Source: Scatomorpha merdavium (GTDB taxonomy: Bacteria > Bacillota > Clostridia > Oscillospirales > Oscillospiraceae). From it: 22,591 nt of DNA. The DNA lies in the NCBI GenBank assembly GCA_018711415.1, contig DVIJ01000114.1:1-22591 (forward strand). The letters run 5' to 3'. The notes beneath the pieces were generated by a model that was not told the DNA's origin, did not search any database, and saw only the letters and a list, made by a program, of their open reading frames with translations. Below, piece by piece: positions 22,451 through 22,591 of the stretch. Within the stretch, counting starts at the first letter, position 1; every line of letters starts with the position of its first letter. Both the position numbers and the translations under genes were made by a program.

Positions 22451-22591
22451 ATTGCAGCGTGTCCCAGTCGCGCTCGGGGAGTTTGGCTGTCCAGTGCTCG
22501 ATGTCGCCGGACCACTTGTATTCGTGGCTGTTCGTGGCCTCCTGGAGCTGGGCGTAGTACCATACTCCGGGCCGGTTGTCCGGCCAGGTGT
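22449..22591 (-). CDS. C-terminal end of a probable SLH-domain surface protein (partial)
   Basis: Only the last 47 codons are in the window, ending at TAA (22449–22451). The tail includes WYYAQLQEATNSHEYKW and IEHWTAKLPERDW. The WYY, QEATNSH and EY(K/E)W pattern is what I recall from the C-termini of SLH-repeat surface proteins in Oscillospiraceae-like genomes. The bulk of the gene and its promoter lie beyond the window. It is convergent with nifJ. It would be a second SLH-type protein within 12 kb, with the muramidase. The family call rests on a short tail. Confidence 0.6.
   Translation of the reverse strand, partial: TWPDNRPGVWYYAQLQEATNSHEYKWSGDIEHWTAKLPERDWDTLQ

Noticed and set aside
18046..22563. 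A 1505-codon open frame on the minus strand covering all of nifJ
   Set aside because: It is antisense to a clearly conserved oxidoreductase and lacks recognisable domains there; GC-rich codon bias removes stops from this frame. Only its last 116 codons (the Asp23/Gls24 gene) are real.

Overview
The window is a GC-rich chromosomal stretch from an anaerobic Gram-positive bacterium, most likely a gut Clostridia member of the Oscillospiraceae type. The clues are a pyruvate:ferredoxin oxidoreductase, a CsoR-regulated copper operon, a YabM–MazG–HU cluster, an Asp23–FakA (YloU–YloV) pair, S-layer-homology (SLH) surface proteins, strong GGAGG ribosome sites and several TTG/GTG starts. It looks like ordinary core chromosome with accessory genes between core blocks. 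I see no rRNA, tRNA, CRISPR, transposase or prophage block.

Layout. 1–1544 (+): 3' part of a membrane pyrophosphatase with the K+-dependent signature. 1602–4410 (+): copper operon copA–csoR–copZ behind a consensus promoter whose spacer is a CsoR-type palindrome. 4455–6567 (-): an FGGY (LyxK-like) kinase and a UlaE-type epimerase that lacks about 100 central residues. 6637–9509 (-): HU, MazG and a SpoVB/YabM-type flippase. 9657–10781 (-): a secreted GH24 muramidase with three SLH repeats. 10905–12191 (+): a metallo-beta-lactamase-fold hydrolase and a UPF0126/TRIC channel protein. 12188–16094 (+): a promoter, a 21-codon leader ORF, an intrinsic terminator and two overlapping ABC half-transporter genes. 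16099–16348: an inverted-repeat element. 16363–18396 (-): fakA and an Asp23/Gls24 gene. 18784–22404 (+): pyruvate:ferredoxin oxidoreductase. 22449–22591 (-): the end of a probable SLH-domain protein.

The most interesting system is 12188–16094. A well-formed sigma-A promoter overlaps the previous gene's stop codon. It drives a leader with a well-initiated 21-codon ORF, followed by mutually exclusive hairpins and an intrinsic terminator that ends 16 nt before the first ABC gene. The two half-transporters have complementary degeneracies: Asp for the catalytic Glu in one, LSTGE for LSGGQ in the other. This is the architecture of the Bacillus subtilis BmrB–BmrC–BmrD system, a multidrug exporter controlled by ribosome-mediated attenuation. 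I infer an analogous antibiotic-sensing system, with a leader peptide I do not recognise.

Second in interest are the roughly 250-bp element with 50-bp inverted ends between the exporter and fakA, and the internally deleted epimerase beside an intact kinase.
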